Assembly (NCBI GenBank): GCA_944392945.1
Contig: CALXYJ010000014.1
Coordinates: forward strand, 1-36,241
DNA: 36,241 nucleotides
DNA from: an uncultured Clostridia bacterium
GTDB lineage: Bacteria; Bacillota; Clostridia; TANB77; CAG-508
Reading direction: 5' to 3'
Shown: in pieces, positions 32,943 to 36,241 of the stretch
Layout: the number at the start of each line of letters is the position of its first letter
How positions within the stretch are numbered: position 1 is the stretch's first letter
Notes under the pieces: generated by a model
Seen by the model: only the letters and a program-made list of their open reading frames with translations
What the model was told of the DNA's origin: nothing
Database searches by the model: none
Made by a program: the position numbers and the translations under genes

Positions 32943-34764
32943 TTAGGTAAATACAAATTGTTCTTCATAAGGTGTTATTACAAATTTAATTGCAGTAACA
33001 CTATTGTTTAAACTTATAATACATTGACCTGGACTTGCCGCAGTTAAGAAATTTTTTGTTCCTTCTGATAGATTAAAGAAATCTACAACAGCATCAACAG
33101 AACCAGGACTTTGCTTAAAGATATACCTAGTTGAGCAGATATTTATTATTGTTTTTCCGTTCTTCACAACCGCAAAAATTCATCTATAAATTGACTTCCG
33201 GATAAATAAAGGAACATTATATTTGCGACCGTCGGCGTGCTACATTTACTAGAAATTCTGCTGATTCTTGATATTTTAAAAATAACCATGCTTCATCACA
33301 TACGATAATTTTCTTTTTATCTCTATTTTTTAATACATACTTTTGCCAAACCCAAGTTAAAATTACAAAACTTGCATATAACTTAGTAAATTCATCCTTA
33401 ACCTCTGACATATCAAAGCAAATAATATCTTCACTTGATAAAATCTTACTTTCACAGTCAAACATACCGTAAAGAGTTTCCTTTTAAGAAAGGTACTAAT
33501 ATATTTGATAATTCTTCACAATTACCTCTTTCTTTTAGTTTTCTTTGAAAGTCTGACAAAGTAGGCATTTTCTTTGGTATTCTTCCTATTGCATATTTTC
33601 CATTGTCTAATCTGCCACCCTTTTTTTCAAATAGAGAATTTACATCACTTGTGATACCTTTTTCTGCATAAAGTTGATTTACAACTATTTCTATTTCTGT
33701 GTTTTCTGTACCTGTTAAAGTTCTTCCATAATTTCTACAAATAGTACCAAGTAATGCTCTTATTTCTGCCACTTTATCTAAGATATTGATAAATTGCATA
33801 TTACCTTTGGTATCTGGCTCAATTTCAAATGGATTTACACCTGCAGATTTTCCTTGTTCTATTTTAATTACTTTTCCACCAAGCATTTTAGTAAGATTTG
33901 TATATTCTCCTTCAACATCTATAAAAAAAGCACCACAACCGAGTAGTTGCAATGTTTCTAGCAGTTAATGTTTTAAGTGCTACACTTTTACCACCTCCAC
34001 TTGTACCACAAATAAATACATGAGGGTTAGGTAGGGTAGGTGGACCAATAAAAGTATCAACATATACAGGAGCATTTGTATACATATTTCTCCCTATGAA
34101 AATACCTCTATCATGTGAAAGATTAGGGTTAGATATTGGTATTAAAGTGGCAATTCCGACCTGCGACCATATTTCTTTCGTAATTTGGAATAGGTACTTC
34201 ACCAGTAGGAAGCATTGTTTTTAGACCTTCAACTTGCCTAAATGTTAAAGTTCTTATCATAGCAGTCTTTTTATTTAATTCACTTTCCAATATCTTTGTC
34301 TTTTCGTTTAAATCTTCAAGAGTTTCAGCATTCACAGAAATAAAAATTGTAGCAAAAAAGAGTTTATCTTGATTTGTTTGAATAAGCATTCTTAGATCTT
34401 CTAAATCTCCAATTTGCTTTTCTAACTCTGGAAGATGCAAAATATTACCTTGTCTTGAATATGTTGCATATTCAGACTGACTTTGCACTAATTTTTTAGT
34501 TAATTGGTTAATTACATTGCCATTACTTGAAGGCTCTATTTTTACAGAAATATTGATATTTCCAATATGAAATAAGTCATCAAGCCAACTAACCCAAGTC
34601 TGTTCAGGGTAAATTGTCATTGCAAAAATTCTTGTGAATTTGTTATATCCTAAAATTAAATAATCTTTTTTCTCTTGCAATGTTTCAGGAAGCAGTATGT
34701 CTGCCATAGTAAGAATATTATCAAATATGTTTATTTCTTTTTGCTTTTTGTTTTTTCCCAACAT
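32943..34764 (-). CDS. virB4: VirB4-type T4SS ATPase, seven +1 shifts needed
   Basis: From the ATG at 34764 (AAGGAGG upstream, overlapping the previous gene by 44 bases). Seven skips give one 604-residue product; 1822 bases equals 3x605 plus 7. Order: N-terminal VirB4 domain (LFFATIFISVNAETLEDLNE), site 1 restoring MVAGGIATLIPISNP, Walker A FICGTSGGGKSVALKTL, site 2 restoring ATTGCGAFFIDVEGEY, site 3 restoring NSLGMFDCES, Walker B KKIIVCDEAWLFL, then sites 4-7 in VARRGRKYNVPLFIGSQF, IDEFLGCEEGKTIINICS, ending FKQSPGSVDAVVDFF. All are normal VirB4/TraE sequence. Read plainly it is five fragments. It powers substrate transfer and pilus assembly. Confidence 0.92.
33157..34158 (-). other. Seven +1 recoding sites in virB4
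   Basis: Minus-strand CGG at 34158-34156 (after GGT, then A), 33941-33939 (after ACT, T), 33469-33467 (after TTA, T), 33231-33229 (after CGA, T), 33200-33198 (after ATC, A), 33172-33170 (after TTG, T), 33159-33157 (after GAA, A). Distances between successive sites are whole codons plus one base, so each shift delivers the next CGG in frame. Four sites fall within 75 bases. Confidence 0.93.
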
Positions 34765-35461
34765 ATAAGTTTTTTCCTCCTTCCTTTAAATTGCTAATAT
34801 TTATAGCAGAATTTTTGTTTAATTCTCTATAAATTAAATTGTATAATTCATCTTCATTTAATATTTCACAAACGATTTTTGCTCTCAATAAATTTCCTGT
34901 AAAAGACAATGACTTTCTGTTTAATTCTTCTAAGGCTTTATCATAAGTGCCATCATAACTTATAATTGCATAGTTTTTTACAACAGAAATAGTCCTGTTT
35001 TCCATAAGATTTTGTAAATAGTCAATTAGATATTCCTTATATTCTCTAATCTTTACATTGCTTGTTTTATTTTTCTTAATAAGAGATATGACTTTACTTG
35101 TGTCTATGAACTCTGTTGTAGAAAAAAATTGAACTGGAAAATCTATTGCAAGAGCTGTTTGAATTAGCACATTTTCAATAGAATCTTGTTCAGAATTTGA
35201 AAGCATATTATAATCTATGTTTCCAAGCCTTATAACATTTGAATATCTATTACCTAAGCAAATAATATTGTCTTTAATTTTAATTTGTAAAATATCAGTT
35301 AGTTGTTTTTTACCTTTTTTATCATTCTTATCTGCATTTTTGTCTTTTGTATCTATACTGTGTTTTGGTGCATTTACATTTTTCTTTTTATTGTTTAAAT
35401 AAATGGCTGTACCTATAACAAAAAGTACAGTTAAAACTAAAAATATAATCATTATTACCAT
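34721..35461 (-). CDS. Membrane protein of the T4SS, before virB4
   Basis: 246 residues. ATG at 35461, six bases after AGAGGTG and overlapping the PrgI-like stop (ATGGTAA); the GTG at 35470 would sit in the Shine-Dalgarno. One N-terminal membrane segment (MIIFLVLTVLFVIGTAIYL), a Lys/Asp-rich linker, then a cytoplasmic domain (IICLGNRYSNVIRLGNIDYN, LAIDFPVQFFSTTEFID). Proteins of this size and place precede VirB4 in Gram-positive systems and may correspond to a separated VirB4-interacting domain. No exact family is recognised. Confidence 0.65.
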   Translation of the reverse strand: MVIMIIFLVLTVLFVIGTAIYLNNKKKNVNAPKHSIDTKDKNADKNDKKGKKQLTDILQIKIKDNIICLGNRYSNVIRLGNIDYNMLSNSEQDSIENVLIQTALAIDFPVQFFSTTEFIDTSKVISLIKKNKTSNVKIREYKEYLIDYLQNLMENRTISVVKNYAIISYDGTYDKALEELNRKSLSFTGNLLRAKIVCEILNEDELYNLIYRELNKNSAINISNLKEGGKNLYVGKKQKAKRNKHI

Positions 35462-35748
35462 TTCAAACACCTCTTATATACAAAGTATTTTTTACGAAAT
35501 AGGTATTTTAAGGCATAAAAAAAGAACTTATCAAAGTTCTGCTCACCTATTTTTAGAAAAGTACACAATAAAAAGAAACTTGCAATTAGTAAAATAAATA
35601 TTATTTTTAATACTATTGGAAGTGGTGTAGCAAGTAAAGCCAAACTTGATGCACCTAGCATTAAATATACTACTTGCCTTAAACTAAGGTATCCACCGAA
35701 GATTTTTTCTTCGCGTTTAATATCAAATGGAACTTTAAATACTCTCAT
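35455..35748 (-). CDS. PrgI-family membrane protein
   Basis: 97 residues from the ATG at 35748 (TAGGTG six bases upstream; the GTG at 35757 directly abuts the previous stop). Typical PrgI: cytoplasmic FKVPFDIKREEKIFGGYLSL, then two membrane segments (VVYLMLGASSLALLATPLPI and IIFILLIASFFLLCTFLKI) and a basic end. PrgI/VirB3-type proteins lie between the pilin-like protein and VirB4 in Gram-positive T4SS, as here. Confidence 0.85.
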   Translation of the reverse strand: MRVFKVPFDIKREEKIFGGYLSLRQVVYLMLGASSLALLATPLPIVLKIIFILLIASFFLLCTFLKIGEQNFDKFFFYALKYLFRKKYFVYKRCLKW

Positions 35749-35757
35749 AAGCATCAC

Positions 35758-36150
35758 CTATCCACCAAGTAATCCACCAGTATTGTTAGTTGCTACATTA
35801 ACAATTATTCCAGCGATTATAAGACTTGCACCTAAAACAACGCCACCACCACATATCCAGGCAAGTGAACCAATACTTTCAGCTCTTTTTTGAGGGTTAT
35901 TTGAGTTTGCTATCATCTTTATTGCGGCAACTACAACACTTGCAAAGATAAGAACACCACCAAGTGGCATTGCGATAGAAGTAATTACTCTTTTTATATT
36001 ATCCGTTGCTTGTGTTACTTCGGCTGTTCCAATAGTAGTTCCACATTCAGCTGCAAAAACCATATTAGTTTTTATAGCAAATAATGTAAGCATTGTTCCT
36101 ATGGCTTTTAGTTTAGAAACTACATGCTTTTTACTTTTCTTTAAACTCAT
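35758..36150 (-). CDS. VirB2/TrbC-like pilin-type protein
   Basis: 130 residues after AAGGAGATGATG. Basic N-terminus, signal-like segment (MLTLFAIKTNMVFAAECG), then two membrane helices (ITSIAMPLGGVLIFASVVVA, VVLGASLIIAGIIVNVATN) separated by a short basic loop (NSNNPQKRAES), ending in a Gly-rich tail. This is the layout of VirB2-like subunits. First gene of the minus-strand secretion operon in the window. Confidence 0.8.
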   Translation of the reverse strand: MSLKKSKKHVVSKLKAIGTMLTLFAIKTNMVFAAECGTTIGTAEVTQATDNIKRVITSIAMPLGGVLIFASVVVAAIKMIANSNNPQKRAESIGSLAWICGGGVVLGASLIIAGIIVNVATNNTGGLLGG

Positions 36151-36159
36151 TTAAACATC

Positions 36160-36197
36160 ATCTCCTTATATAGTGTTAGGGCAAACTTTAAGGAGAT
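36160..36197 (-). promoter_or_regulatory. Hairpin with TTTGCCCT loop over the first T4SS ribosome binding site
   Basis: On the minus strand ATCTCCTTA (36197-36189) pairs perfectly with TAAGGAGAT (36168-36160), the Shine-Dalgarno of the VirB2-like gene. The 20-base loop carries GTTTGCCCTAA. The 5' arm is an exact anti-Shine-Dalgarno. The remaining 36198-36241 is AT-rich and may hold the promoter. Confidence 0.65.
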
Positions 36198-36241
36198 TTA
36201 CTATATACTTAAATCATATTTTTAAAGTGTACGAAGATAGG

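Noticed and set aside
7858..34158. Systematic sequencing or assembly error at CGG motifs
   Set aside because: An error tied to a motif would hit both strands and all codon phases. Here about 45 out-of-frame CGG in native genes, and the antisense copies, cause no frame loss, while all 20 events are in one phase on the coding strand.
7858..34158. Simple reassignment of CGG to another amino acid or stop
   Set aside because: A three-base reading, whatever the amino acid, leaves the wrong frame and early stops; only a +1 step restores the proteins.
21906..34764. The conjugation genes as pseudogenes broken by random frameshifts
   Set aside because: All 18 disruptions are the same type (one extra C before GGN, in frame, sense strand), frames connect exactly, no other stops or indels are present, and lengths and motifs are normal after correction.

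Overview
The window is very AT-rich, low-GC Gram-positive DNA, with strong GGAGG-type ribosome binding sites and frequent TTG/GTG starts. It reads as part of a conjugative element (plasmid or integrative element) of a Clostridia-like Firmicute. Firmicute hallmarks are PcfK/PcfJ, a PrgI-type type IV secretion system (T4SS), SpoVG, two proteins with a Spo0A-like C-terminal domain, a sortase and an LPxTG surface protein. No relaxase, integrase, replication initiator, tRNA or rRNA gene was recognised, so the element's ends lie outside the window.

Layout. Bases 2-9113 (+) hold a DNA-processing operon: Rad50/SbcC-like ATPase (5' truncated), N6-methylase-like protein, DUF3846, an S6-domain fusion, a bS6 homologue, SSB, three small proteins, PcfK, PcfJ, ArdC and a CHC2 primase-like protein. 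Bases 9268-13222 hold a duplicated pair of M14 metallopeptidase plus small membrane protein; the second peptidase is truncated. Bases 13285-16974 hold an IS3-type remnant, holin, structured leader RNA, sigma-like regulator, GH25-LysM lysozyme and two Spo0A-C-like regulators. Bases 16978-17496 (-) are a secreted-protein gene of foreign composition. Bases 17641-19411 (-) are an ECF sigma/anti-sigma pair. Bases 36150 down to 19707 (-) are the conjugation module: VirB2-like, PrgI, a membrane protein, VirB4, VirB6-like, M23 peptidase, a receiver-like protein, sortase, a membrane protein, SpaA-type adhesin, SpoVG, a RusA-like protein, a replication-relaxation-like protein, VirD4, GNAT, S1-domain protein and a DUF5697-like protein.

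The main result is a systematic recoding signal. Six genes (ArdC, primase, VirD4, VirB4, M23 peptidase, VirB6) look frameshifted when read conventionally. Twenty +1 shifts restore them all, and every one falls at an in-frame CGG triplet. The C is skipped and the following GGN supplies a glycine, often a family-conserved one (VirD4 DEFANIG, primase CPFCG, the LytM core). I checked every CGG in these genes by hand. In all native genes in-frame CGG occurs only at these 20 places, while the many other CGG trinucleotides are out of frame. The one exception is a plain CGG (Arg) in the foreign gene at 16978-17496. The shifts are always on the coding strand and in one phase, and gene lengths become exact multiples of three, so random decay or a motif-specific sequencing error is unlikely. 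The simplest readings are CGGN decoded as a four-base glycine codon, or an unassigned CGG skipped by +1. Codons before the sites are so varied that classic P-site slippage is unlikely.

Other points of interest are ribosomal-protein-like genes on the element (two S6 folds and one S1-like), leaders that sequester the ribosome binding site and share a TTGCCCT motif in front of four conjugation genes, a large structured RNA before the sigma-like gene, and an adhesin ending directly at its sortase motif.
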